From JBFHES01 sp041584015 (GTDB lineage: Bacteria > Bacteroidota > Bacteroidia > Bacteroidales > M50B96): a stretch of 9,317 nt of DNA. Of this stretch, positions 1-7,005 are shown one piece after another (the stretch's first letter is position 1; every line of letters begins with the position of its first letter). The notes beneath the pieces were generated by a model. The model was not told the origin of the DNA, searched no databases, and was given only the letters and a program-made list of their open reading frames with translations. The stretch is taken from the NCBI GenBank assembly GCA_041584015.1, contig JBFHES010000188.1, positions 1 to 9,317 on the forward strand. The letters run 5' to 3'. The position numbers and the translations under genes are program-made.

Positions 1-20
1 CCGGCAAAATGCCGGGGCTT
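1..20 (-). terminator. Probable rho-independent terminator of the 43-2238 gene, cut by the window edge
   Basis: Positions 1-5 (CCGGC) and 11-15 (GCCGG) form a perfect stem around an AAAAT loop. On the minus strand the left arm is preceded by AAGCCC, so the stem would probably extend to GCCCCGGC/GCCGGGGC if the missing bases pair. It lies about 22 bases past the stop codon of the minus-strand gene. The poly-T tail, if any, is outside the window, so this call is inferred from position and stem only. Confidence 0.5.
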
Positions 21-42
21 CAGAAATATGATTGTAATTTGA

Positions 43-2238
43 TTACTTGATCAAATTAACTTTTTGAGTTGTTGTTTCGTTTCCGTTTACAACTTTAACG
101 AAATATGTTCCGTTTGAATAAGCACTTAGGTCTAATTGAGCTAGGTTACTTGCATTCTCAACAGAAGCAACTAATTCACCAACGATGTTATAAACACGGA
201 TTGAAGCACCTTCAACATTTGCAACGTTAATTACACTTGTTGTTGGGTTAGGATAAATTACTAATTCAGAAGCTTCAGTTGTAGCTACATTGTTAGTTCC
301 TTCGAATACATAGATATTACTGTACATTGGGTTATCAACAGTACCATTGTCAACAACATAACTTAATCTGTATGATCTGTAAATATCGTTACCAGCAGTG
401 TTGGTATATAGATACTCGCTAATATCATCAGCAGTAATTGTCATGTTAATAGAAGCAGTTCCGTTTCCATTATCAACAAATGAAGTTACAAAAGCAGGAA
501 GTACATCAATTGTATCGAAAGATAAAGCTAATGATCCAGGATCAGTTGCTTCAACAGTAAGAGAAGTTGTCCAAGGTAAAGCAGCAGGATCAACAAAAAT
601 AGTATCAACAGTATTACTTGTGTATACTGGAGGCTCAATAGCACCGTCTAAGTTCATACGAACCATTGGCATATCTGATACCCAGAACCAATCTTGACCA
701 ATTCTTAATTGAGTAACCTGGCTATAAATATGTGGACCTTCGTCATCAGCACCAATCCAGCAATTTAGATCGCCACCACCCCAATACATTTCAACACCAG
801 CAAGATATTCAGACTCAGCGTCTAAATCATCATCAGTTGGATCGATAGTAATTAAAGGAAGGTTAATCCAGTGACCGAGGTCAGCTTCTGTAATAATATG
901 CTCTTCTGATTCAATTTTTAATACCCAGTCAGTATCGCTACTGTATACCTGGCCAATAATAATTGTACCTACGTCACATCTGTAATCGATAAATACTGAA
1001 AGTGAGTTAACTTCAGTTGCGTTAGCAGTAAAGTAAGAAACACCTAAGAAGTCACCGTCTGAACCATCTGTGTAAAGGTTTGCACCTAAAGCACGTGACC
1101 AAGCAACGTCTCTTGCCATAATATTATTTGTTGTTACTTCCCACTCAATAGGACCAGAGAAGTTAGACTCAGGTACTTCTTCAACTTGATCTTGGCTCAT
1201 TGTAAAAGTTGCGCCAAAATTACCAGCTGCAGTTGGAGTATACCACTCAGGTACATAAGAGAAAGTTGAATCAACAGGGTGAACAGCAATTGTATCAGTA
1301 AGCTGTGCAGTAGAAGTTCCATCGAAAAGAACATCAACAGTAAGCATAGCATTTGTTTGATCAATTACACCATTGTTAAATACATCAGTTTGGAAGAAAA
1401 ATGGAGTAGCCTGTGATAAAGGTAACTGTGAGTAATAACCGAACCAGTTGAAACCTTGTGTTCCAAACTGATAAACTGAAAGAGCATAAGTCTCTTTAAT
1501 CTCAAGGTCGTTACCAGCACCTTCAATCAACTTGAAATCGTCAATGTGCCACCAATAATCCCAAAGGCCTTTAATTCTGAAATAGAACTGAACGTTTGCT
1601 TCGTTACCAGCAACTAAACTTACGTTAACCATTACGTTTTCTGGGTTTGCTGTTCCGTCACTAACTTCAAAATCACTATGAAGTTCGATCTCAGTAGTAT
1701 CAACACCATTAATTACAACACCTAAATAGGTAGGGTTACCACCGTAAGGGTTTGTAGCTTCATTTCCCCATCTTCTGTAATATTCTTCAAATTTAACAGC
1801 TACATAAGGCTTTCCTGTTAAATCATAAGTTGGTGATGAAACAAGTGCATCATAAGATCCTTGTCCATAACCATCAGAGTCTAACATTAACCAACCATTA
1901 GCGGCTGATGTTGACTCGAAAGGAGCACTACCATATTGGCCAGTTGTTCCTGTAGTTGTCCATTCCCATACGAAATCATTTCCAGCATCGTCTACATCAA
2001 CTGTAGTCCAACCTGTAGGCATGTTTCCAACACTACCAGTGCTAAAATCATCTTCGAAATAAATATCACCGTATGCTTTTAAAGCTTGGTCAGCATCAGC
2101 TTTGTTATCGTAACGTTGCACCCAGTCAGCTTTTTCCTTCTTTTGGAATTTCTGAGTGGTTACTGCACGATTATTCATCTGAGCAAACATCCCAAGCGTT
2201 AATACTAATACTAAACTTAATAGAGTAAACTTCTTCAT
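43..2238 (-). CDS. Secreted T9SS cargo protein with one choice-of-anchor J (cleaved adhesin type) domain and a C-terminal type A sorting tail
   Basis: The 731-residue product starts with a typical signal peptide (MKKF, then a Leu/Val-rich core, probable cleavage near AQ at 19-20). Residues about 60-240 look like a choice-of-anchor J/cleaved-adhesin domain: it opens DDFSTGSVGNMPTGWTTVDVD and closes with a WWHIDDFKLIE strand. Residues about 245-385 resemble a CARDB-like or Ig-like sandwich. About 378-535 and 540-650 are further beta-rich segments that I cannot name. Residues 656-731 are a type IX sorting domain (IYPNP at 661-665, IRVYNIVGELV, LDLSAYSNGTYFVKV, ending QKVNLIK), which in this family directs export across the outer membrane and surface attachment or release. 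No catalytic motif is visible, so an adhesion or binding role is an inference. It has its own promoter and is separated from the upstream cargo gene by a terminator. Specific substrate unknown. Confidence 0.88.
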   Translation of the reverse strand: MKKFTLLSLVLVLTLGMFAQMNNRAVTTQKFQKKEKADWVQRYDNKADADQALKAYGDIYFEDDFSTGSVGNMPTGWTTVDVDDAGNDFVWEWTTTGTTGQYGSAPFESTSAANGWLMLDSDGYGQGSYDALVSSPTYDLTGKPYVAVKFEEYYRRWGNEATNPYGGNPTYLGVVINGVDTTEIELHSDFEVSDGTANPENVMVNVSLVAGNEANVQFYFRIKGLWDYWWHIDDFKLIEGAGNDLEIKETYALSVYQFGTQGFNWFGYYSQLPLSQATPFFFQTDVFNNGVIDQTNAMLTVDVLFDGTSTAQLTDTIAVHPVDSTFSYVPEWYTPTAAGNFGATFTMSQDQVEEVPESNFSGPIEWEVTTNNIMARDVAWSRALGANLYTDGSDGDFLGVSYFTANATEVNSLSVFIDYRCDVGTIIIGQVYSSDTDWVLKIESEEHIITEADLGHWINLPLITIDPTDDDLDAESEYLAGVEMYWGGGDLNCWIGADDEGPHIYSQVTQLRIGQDWFWVSDMPMVRMNLDGAIEPPVYTSNTVDTIFVDPAALPWTTSLTVEATDPGSLALSFDTIDVLPAFVTSFVDNGNGTASINMTITADDISEYLYTNTAGNDIYRSYRLSYVVDNGTVDNPMYSNIYVFEGTNNVATTEASELVIYPNPTTSVINVANVEGASIRVYNIVGELVASVENASNLAQLDLSAYSNGTYFVKVVNGNETTTQKVNLIK

Positions 2239-2277
2239 GTGTTACATTTTTTATTAAACATCAATTTTTTGCTTGTA

Positions 2278-2285
2278 CAAATATA
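2278..2285 (-). promoter_or_regulatory. Bacteroidota-type -7 promoter element for the 43-2238 gene
   Basis: The minus strand reads TATATTTG here, a full match to the Bacteroidota -7 consensus TAnnTTTG, and 39 bases separate it from the ATG at 2238. No good TTTG-like -33 element is visible at the expected distance. That region is instead occupied by the terminator hairpin of the upstream gene. The call rests on one short motif in AT-rich DNA. Confidence 0.5.
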
Positions 2286-2296
2286 TAAAAATTAAG

Positions 2297-2319
2297 AAAC
2301 CCCACAGAAAGCGGGGTTT
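2297..2319 (-). terminator. Hairpin terminator after the 2383-3846 gene
   Basis: AAACCCC (2297-2303) pairs with GGGGTTT (2313-2319). On the minus-strand RNA a G-U and a C-G pair extend the stem around a five-base loop. The stem ends in U residues followed by CUUAAUUUUU. It lies 63 bases past the minus-strand stop at 2383 and before the next promoter. The plus-strand side is also followed by a T-rich run, but no plus-strand gene ends here. Confidence 0.75.
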
Positions 2320-2382
2320 TATTTTAAAGTATAATTAACAATCTAAACAACATATAAATTTAGCTTCGAGATGTCGCCTAAT

Positions 2383-3846
2383 TTACAGTTTAAGTACCTT
2401 TTGGGTAATTACTTTGCCATTCTTTTCGAACTGCACAAAGTACATGCTCGAATCAAATTCTGAAAGATCAAACACTACATGATCACCTGCATTGCGCAGC
2501 TCCCTTACAACTTGTCCCATTTGATTAAAAATGGTAATATGTTGCCCTTGTACATTGTTTATGTGTAACTGGTCGCTTGTAGGGTTAGGAAAGATCTCAA
2601 TGGTACTTTCGAAAGTCTCACTAAAGCCAGTAACTGCATCAATATAAATATCATCAATGCAGAATACAAACGCATCTTCAGAAACACAATTTATGCCTAC
2701 ATAAACTTCTTGTCCGGCAAAGGCACTTAAATCATAATTATAGTAGGTCCAGGCCGTATCAACTTCTACATAATCACCTGCAGAAATTATCTGCGTAAAG
2801 CTCGAGTCATTGTTATTCGTGGTTGAAACCGCCACTACGAAACGCTCAAGCGCATATTGTGCTGTAATTGATTTTGCCCAGAACTCAAGATATCCGTTTT
2901 GCGCAATCTCTAGTTTTGGAGCAATTAACCAATCATTGTTTGGTCCATCACCACCATCTTGTGGCATAATTGCACCAAAGCAAGCGCCCATGCGCTCTCC
3001 TCCGTGTGGACTTAAATTAGATAACGATGGATTTGTTTCTGCCGGGTTGAAGGTTATAAATCCCATTGGATTTCCCATACCAGGAAATGTTATGGATGAG
3101 AAAACAAATGTTGGACTTTGATCCACATCAATGGTAGTCCAAGGTGAAAGTCCTGCTGAGAAATCTTCAGCATTTTCGAAATCACCTTGCATTCCTTCTG
3201 TTGTTTGTGTTGTCTCTCCAAGTCTAATGTCATCAATGGCTAAAATGCCCTGATTATTTGAAGTATGTCTGAAAGCTACATAAACCGTATCATCAGCATA
3301 AGCTGCTAAATCAATAATTTTCTCGTCCCAGCTTGTTGGCGTTGCTGTTTCGGTATAGATTGGCGCTTGGGTAAAGTCATCGTGACTATCACCGGCAGTA
3401 GTTGAGATATACACCTCATAACTCTCACTGGTAGCTGTTTGATCTAATTGTACTGATTTGGCACGCCATTTAATTTTAGCACCTTCTGAAACAATAATAG
3501 ATGGCGTTATCATCCATCGGTCGGCCTGGCCAGTTGGATCGAAAGAAGAATTACTACCCGCCCATACATTTGCACCTTCATCGCGTAATGCTAACCAACA
3601 TCTCTCTCCAGAAAAATTCAATTCCAAGAAGTTAGTTACAAATGCCGCATCGGTATTGCCATCAATATTTTCGAACACCATGTCCTGAAGCAAACTTGTA
3701 TCCTGAAAATCATATTCATAATCCCAGGTACTAACAGAACGATGAGATAAACTTGATGAATTATTTGCTTGTGGCAATGCCCTTTGCTGCCCAATTAAGA
3801 AACTGGTATTTGCAAGCAACAGTAGAAATAATAGTGTTTTACGCAT
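2383..3846 (-). CDS. Secreted T9SS cargo protein with two choice-of-anchor J (cleaved adhesin type) domains and a type A sorting tail
   Basis: The 487-residue product has a signal peptide (MRKT, a run of Leu, probable cleavage near IGQ at 18-20). Two related domains follow. Residues about 43-209 contain DRWMITPSI (109-117) and close with LAIDDIRLG. Residues about 222-403 contain NDWLIAPKL (304-312) and close with FCIDDIYID. These paired W-[LM]-I-x-P and IDD motifs are typical of choice-of-anchor J/cleaved-adhesin modules, found in gingipain-type haemagglutinin regions and many Bacteroidota surface proteins. Residues 413-487 form the type IX sorting tail (IFPNP at 418-422, FDLSEFDSSMYFVQF, ending TQKVLKL). 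No protease or glycosidase active site is visible, so binding or adhesion is inferred. The gene follows pgk on the same strand but has a good promoter of its own, and it resembles its downstream neighbour only in architecture. Confidence 0.88.
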   Translation of the reverse strand: MRKTLLFLLLLANTSFLIGQQRALPQANNSSSLSHRSVSTWDYEYDFQDTSLLQDMVFENIDGNTDAAFVTNFLELNFSGERCWLALRDEGANVWAGSNSSFDPTGQADRWMITPSIIVSEGAKIKWRAKSVQLDQTATSESYEVYISTTAGDSHDDFTQAPIYTETATPTSWDEKIIDLAAYADDTVYVAFRHTSNNQGILAIDDIRLGETTQTTEGMQGDFENAEDFSAGLSPWTTIDVDQSPTFVFSSITFPGMGNPMGFITFNPAETNPSLSNLSPHGGERMGACFGAIMPQDGGDGPNNDWLIAPKLEIAQNGYLEFWAKSITAQYALERFVVAVSTTNNNDSSFTQIISAGDYVEVDTAWTYYNYDLSAFAGQEVYVGINCVSEDAFVFCIDDIYIDAVTGFSETFESTIEIFPNPTSDQLHINNVQGQHITIFNQMGQVVRELRNAGDHVVFDLSEFDSSMYFVQFEKNGKVITQKVLKL

Positions 3847-3872
3847 TCCTATATTTGTTATTCAATTTTTTA

Positions 3873-3902
3873 CAAAGCTATTCTTTATTATTATCACACA
3901 AA
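3873..3902 (-). promoter_or_regulatory. Bacteroidota-type promoter (-33 and -7) for the 2383-3846 gene
   Basis: On the minus strand TTTG (3902-3899) and TAGCTTTG (3880-3873) are 18 bases apart, matching the Bacteroidota pattern TTTG-N(about 19)-TAnnTTTG. There are 26 bases between the -7 element and the ATG at 3846. This is the best two-part promoter in the window. It sits in the 75-base gap after pgk, so the cargo gene need not depend on pgk transcription. Confidence 0.65.
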
Positions 3903-3907
3903 CGCAA

Positions 3908-3923
3908 AATACTTAAAAGTATT
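3908..3923 (-). terminator. Weak AT-rich inverted repeat at the pgk stop codon, possible poor terminator
   Basis: AATACTT (3908-3914) and AAGTATT (3917-3923) are perfect inverted copies separated by AA. The repeat overlaps the pgk stop codon (3922-3924). On the minus strand it is followed by only a short TT run and then GCG. The stem would be mostly A-U and the loop very tight, so termination would be leaky at best. It is the only terminator-like structure between pgk and the next gene. Confidence 0.25.
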
Positions 3924-5112
3924 ATGCATTCCTGATTGCAGCTATTCCCGGAAGCTCTTTACCTTCCATATATTCAAGGAGTGCACCACCACCGGTTGAA
4001 ACGTAACTAACTTTATCAGCCATCTCGAACATATTTATTGCTGCAACTGAATCGCCACCACCAATTAAGGTAAATCCACCATTCGAGGTTGCTTTCACTA
4101 AGGCATAGGCCACCGCTCTTGTACCTGCCCTAAACTGTTCCATTTCAAACACGCCCATCGGACCGTTCCACAAAATTGTTTTCGACTGCTCAATTACACT
4201 GGCAAATGTATTGATTGACTCGGGACCAATATCCAATCCCATCCAACCTTCTTTAATTTCAGCTACGTTACATAGTAAACTATTGGCCTCGTTACTAAAA
4301 GCATCAGCAACTTTTGTGTCTACGGGTAAGTAAATATTTACACCGCCATCTTTCGCCTTTTTAATTATATCAAGGGCCATATCTAATTTATCCTCTTCAA
4401 CCAATGAGGCACCTACATTGCCTCCAAGTGCTTTAGCAAAAGTAAACATCATACCACCACCAATAATTAGATTATCTACTTTGCCAAGTAGTTTTTCGAT
4501 GATGGTAATTTTTGTTGATACTTTAGCACCGCCCAAAATAGCAGTAAAAGGTCCCTGCGCATCATGTAATACCTTATCAATACTCGACAACTCACCTTCG
4601 ATTACATAACCAAACATTTTATCGTTTGGAAAATAATTAGAAATAATGGTTGTTGATGCATGTGCGCGATGTGCGGTGCCAAAAGCATCGTTTACATACG
4701 CGTCAGCCAAATCAGCTAAACGCTTAGCAAATTGCTCATCACCTTTGGTTTCTTCCTTGTAAAAGCGAAGGTTTTCTAAAAGTAATACTTCGCCATTCTT
4801 AAGTTCTTTCGATAAATTTACAGCAGAATCGCCAATACAATCGTCGGCAAATTTCACATCAACACCAACTAAGGCAGATAAATGCTTAAGTAAATGCTTT
4901 AAACTAAACTTATCCTCCGGTCCCTCTTTCGGACGACCAAGGTGTGACATTAAAATGGCGGAGCCTCCATCTTTCAATATTTTTTTGATTGTTGGCACTG
5001 CGGCTCTTATTCTTGTATCATCCGTAATTTCAAATTTATCGTTTAAGGGTACATTAAAATCAACACGGATGATAGCCTTCTTGTTAGAGAAGTTATATGT
5101 TTCGAATTTCAT
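3922..5112 (-). CDS. pgk: Phosphoglycerate kinase
   Basis: Cytosolic glycolytic enzyme that transfers phosphate from 1,3-bisphosphoglycerate to ADP, giving ATP and 3-phosphoglycerate. The product is 396 residues from the ATG at 5112, the usual bacterial length. Visible motifs in order: RVDFNVP (16-22), SHLGRP (56-61), ENLRF (113-117), DAFGTAHRAH (142-151), GGAKVSTK (194-201), GGG (218-220), WNGPMGVFE (315-323), nucleotide-site GGGDS (351-355) and STGGGA (372-377). All key segments of both lobes are present with no frameshift. The frame is open for 11 more codons to a TTG at 5145, but that TTG is part of the probable -7 element and would lie upstream of the transcription start, so I chose the ATG. 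It is divergent from the coiled-coil gene and transcribed towards the cargo genes. Confidence 0.97.
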   Translation of the reverse strand: MKFETYNFSNKKAIIRVDFNVPLNDKFEITDDTRIRAAVPTIKKILKDGGSAILMSHLGRPKEGPEDKFSLKHLLKHLSALVGVDVKFADDCIGDSAVNLSKELKNGEVLLLENLRFYKEETKGDEQFAKRLADLADAYVNDAFGTAHRAHASTTIISNYFPNDKMFGYVIEGELSSIDKVLHDAQGPFTAILGGAKVSTKITIIEKLLGKVDNLIIGGGMMFTFAKALGGNVGASLVEEDKLDMALDIIKKAKDGGVNIYLPVDTKVADAFSNEANSLLCNVAEIKEGWMGLDIGPESINTFASVIEQSKTILWNGPMGVFEMEQFRAGTRAVAYALVKATSNGGFTLIGGGDSVAAINMFEMADKVSYVSTGGGALLEYMEGKELPGIAAIRNA

Positions 5113-5142
5113 GATGTTTCTATTTTTTATTAATCCAAGTTG

Positions 5143-5150
5143 CAAAGATA
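5143..5150 (-). promoter_or_regulatory. Bacteroidota-type -7 promoter element for pgk
   Basis: The minus strand reads TATCTTTG, a full match to TAnnTTTG, 30 bases before the ATG at 5112. The TTG inside it is the alternative start of the longer reading frame, so this element also decides the start. The expected -33 region is only a weak match. Confidence 0.55.
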
Positions 5151-5215
5151 AAAAATTTGATAATGAATGACATTCGCATTTTAAGATTGACCCAAATGTT
5201 AAGCAAAATATTAAG

Positions 5216-5223
5216 TACTTTTG
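5216..5223 (+). promoter_or_regulatory. Bacteroidota-type -7 promoter element for the 5254-6150 gene
   Basis: TACTTTTG matches TAnnTTTG and lies 30 bases before the ATG at 5254. No clear TTTG appears at the standard distance; a TTG at 5187-5189 is too far (26 bases). With the pgk element at 5143-5150 it forms a divergent promoter pair about 65 bases apart. Confidence 0.5.
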
Positions 5224-5253
5224 TATCGTTAATTACTTGAAACGCTAAAAAGA

Positions 5254-6150
5254 ATGGAAGAAAACAAGGGCATCACACCAACCCCAACATGTAAAACTAT
5301 TTTTCACTGGATTGCAATAGTAATATTAATTGCTGCTGTTGCCTATCTCTACTATTTGTTAGATGATCAAAAAGCCACCACCGAAATTAAAATTCAGGAG
5401 GTTATAAAAACAGTTACCGAAAGGGAGCAATACAAGGCTGAGCTTAGTTTAATGCTTGTGCAATACGATTCGCTAAAAACAGGTAACGACACAATGAATA
5501 TAAAGCTAGAGGAACAACAGCTACATATTAAGAAGTTAATAACTAACCTGAACAATGCCAAGTTTGAGAAGAAAACACTGCAGAAAGAAGTTGCAACGCT
5601 TCGCTCGGTAATGAAGAATTTTGTGTATCAGATTGACAGTTTAAATATTTCGAACGAGAACCTAAGAGCTGAGAATACGGAAGTTAAGGCGCAATACAGA
5701 AGAGTAAAAGAGGTAAAAGAAAGCTTGGAGCAACAAAAAACCACACTGGAGCAACAAGTAAATATTGCCTCTACGCTGCAAGCCAATCAGATTGTTGTAG
5801 AGATTGAAAAGAAACGTGGAAGAAAAACCAAGTTTGCCGATAAGGTAGAAAAGATTAATATCTGTTTCCAGGTTTGGGAAAATGCCATTGCCACTTCTGG
5901 CCAGAAAGATTTCTATGTAAGAATAGCAAGACCAGATGAATTGGTGCTGGCACACTCGGAGGAGAACTTATTTAACTTCGAAGGAAAAGAAATTGTTTAC
6001 TCAGCCAAACGCACTTTGAACTACAACAATTCTATTATGGATGCTTGTATTTATTACGAAAACATCGAGGAGCTTATCCCGGGTACTTATAATGTGGATC
6101 TGTTTACTGATGGCAAACTTATTGGTACGGCAGCATTCGCACTAAAATAA
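5254..6150 (+). CDS. Uncharacterised membrane-anchored coiled-coil protein with a C-terminal beta-rich domain
   Basis: I do not recognise a named family for this 298-residue protein. Residues 1-14 are a short polar start and about 15-36 a single hydrophobic helix (WIAIVILIAAVAYLYYLL). Lys14 lies before the helix and Asp37-Asp38 after it, so by the positive-inside rule the bulk is probably periplasmic. Residues about 42-172 are rich in Lys, Glu, Gln and Leu with heptad-like spacing and almost no Pro or Gly, indicating a long coiled coil. A basic linker (KKRGRKTK, 186-193) leads to residues about 198-298, which alternate like beta strands (FYVRIARPDELVLA; GTYNVDLFTDGKLIGTAAF) and may be an Ig-like sandwich. 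An in-frame TAA lies just upstream, supporting the start. It is a single-gene unit with its own -7 element and terminator. A scaffold or envelope-spanning role is possible, but function is unknown. Confidence 0.85.
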   Translation: MEENKGITPTPTCKTIFHWIAIVILIAAVAYLYYLLDDQKATTEIKIQEVIKTVTEREQYKAELSLMLVQYDSLKTGNDTMNIKLEEQQLHIKKLITNLNNAKFEKKTLQKEVATLRSVMKNFVYQIDSLNISNENLRAENTEVKAQYRRVKEVKESLEQQKTTLEQQVNIASTLQANQIVVEIEKKRGRKTKFADKVEKINICFQVWENAIATSGQKDFYVRIARPDELVLAHSEENLFNFEGKEIVYSAKRTLNYNNSIMDACIYYENIEELIPGTYNVDLFTDGKLIGTAAFALK

Positions 6151-6168
6151 TTCAAACATCATAAAAAT

Positions 6169-6201
6169 AAAGCCCCATTTCTTAGTAAGAAATGGGGCTT
6201 T
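6169..6201. terminator. Strong bidirectional terminator between convergent genes
   Basis: A perfect 15-base-pair inverted repeat (6169-6183 with 6187-6201, arms AAAGCCCCATTTCTT and its complement) encloses a three-base AGT loop. The plus-strand transcript ends in UUU then UA. The minus-strand transcript ends in UUUAUUUUUAU. It sits 18 bases past the stop of the plus-strand gene and 45 bases past the stop of minus-strand mlaF, so it can end both. Confidence 0.9.
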
Positions 6202-6246
6202 TACATATGTCTAGATTTTTATTGGACCATAAATCAATTCAAAGGT

Positions 6247-7005
6247 TTATGATTTATTTTTTTCGCGAGCACGCGCATGAAAGCTTGAGGCAAATATAAA
6301 TTCGTTTAATTCCTTATTATCGATATCAAATATTTGATCATTCGAGCCCTCCCACCATTTCTCGCCTTTGTAGATAAATAGCACCTTCTCTCCAATCTCA
6401 ACAACAGAGTTCATGTCATGCGTATTTACAATGGTGGTCATCTTAAATTCTTCGGTAATATCCTTAATTAGATTATCGATAAGAATAGAAGTTTTAGGAT
6501 CGAGGCCAGAATTAGGCTCATCGCAAAACAGATATTTAGGATTCAATGCGATGGCTCGAGCAATAGCAACACGCTTTCGCATACCGCCGCTTAGCTCCGA
6601 TGGAAATTTTTTGTTCGAGCCAATAATAGCTACCCGCTCCAAACAAAAATTGGCACGATCTAACTTTTCCTTAGCCGACATATTGGTAAACATTTCCATG
6701 GGATACATCACATTCTCTTCAACTGTGGCTGAATCAAATAAGGCGCCTCCCTGAAAAACCATCCCTATTTCTTTTCGGATTTCCTTGCGTTGCTTAAAGT
6801 TCATTTTGCAGAAATCGCGATCATCGTAATTAATAGATCCACTATCTACCTCATGTAATCCTACAATCGATTTCAACAAAACAGTTTTACCAGAGCCACT
6901 CTGTCCAATTATTAAATTTGTTTTTCCGGGCTCAAAGCAGATTGAAACATCCTTGAGTACAGGAGTTTCATCAAATGATTTAAATATGTTTTTAACTTCG
7001 ATCAT
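6247..7005 (-). CDS. mlaF: MlaF-type ABC transporter ATP-binding protein (phospholipid/MCE system)
   Basis: The 252-residue product is a complete ABC ATPase: Walker A GQSGSGKT (34-41), Q-loop Gln85 in GMVFQGGALFDS, signature LSGGM (138-142), Walker B YLFCDEP (158-164) with Asp162 and catalytic Glu163, D-loop SGLDP (166-170) and H-loop His196. FQGGALFDSATVEENV and SGGMRKRVAIARA are characteristic of the MlaF/Mkl branch that pairs with MlaE permeases and MCE proteins. It would energise lipid movement between inner and outer membranes from the cytosolic face. The C-terminal tail (about 236-252, basic) extends past the core domain. Its ATG overlaps the TGA of the permease gene by four bases (ATGA), implying translational coupling. 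Direction of transport and exact lipid cannot be read from the sequence, and no MCE gene follows. Confidence 0.92.
   Translation of the reverse strand: MIEVKNIFKSFDETPVLKDVSICFEPGKTNLIIGQSGSGKTVLLKSIVGLHEVDSGSINYDDRDFCKMNFKQRKEIRKEIGMVFQGGALFDSATVEENVMYPMEMFTNMSAKEKLDRANFCLERVAIIGSNKKFPSELSGGMRKRVAIARAIALNPKYLFCDEPNSGLDPKTSILIDNLIKDITEEFKMTTIVNTHDMNSVVEIGEKVLFIYKGEKWWEGSNDQIFDIDNKELNEFIFASSFHARAREKNKS

Noticed and set aside
398..697. Plus-strand reading frame of 99 codons
   Set aside because: Antisense shadow of the large cargo gene; low-complexity Ser/Val composition that follows from the Thr/Asp/Asn-rich sense protein.
2810..3121. Plus-strand reading frame of 103 codons
   Set aside because: It lies wholly inside and opposite a well-supported T9SS cargo gene with clear domains, and its translation has no recognisable features.
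3753..3935. Short hydrophobic plus-strand reading frame of 60 codons
   Set aside because: It is antisense to the signal peptide of the 2383-3846 gene and its promoter region. The hydrophobic look comes from the complementary codons, and there is no supporting start signal.
5662..5955. Minus-strand reading frame of 97 codons with Phe/Leu-rich stretches
   Set aside because: It is antisense to the coiled-coil gene; Lys and Glu codons on the sense strand read as Phe and Leu on the other.
6413..6754. Plus-strand reading frame of 113 codons
   Set aside because: Antisense to mlaF, whose ATPase motifs are complete, so the sense strand is certainly the coding one.
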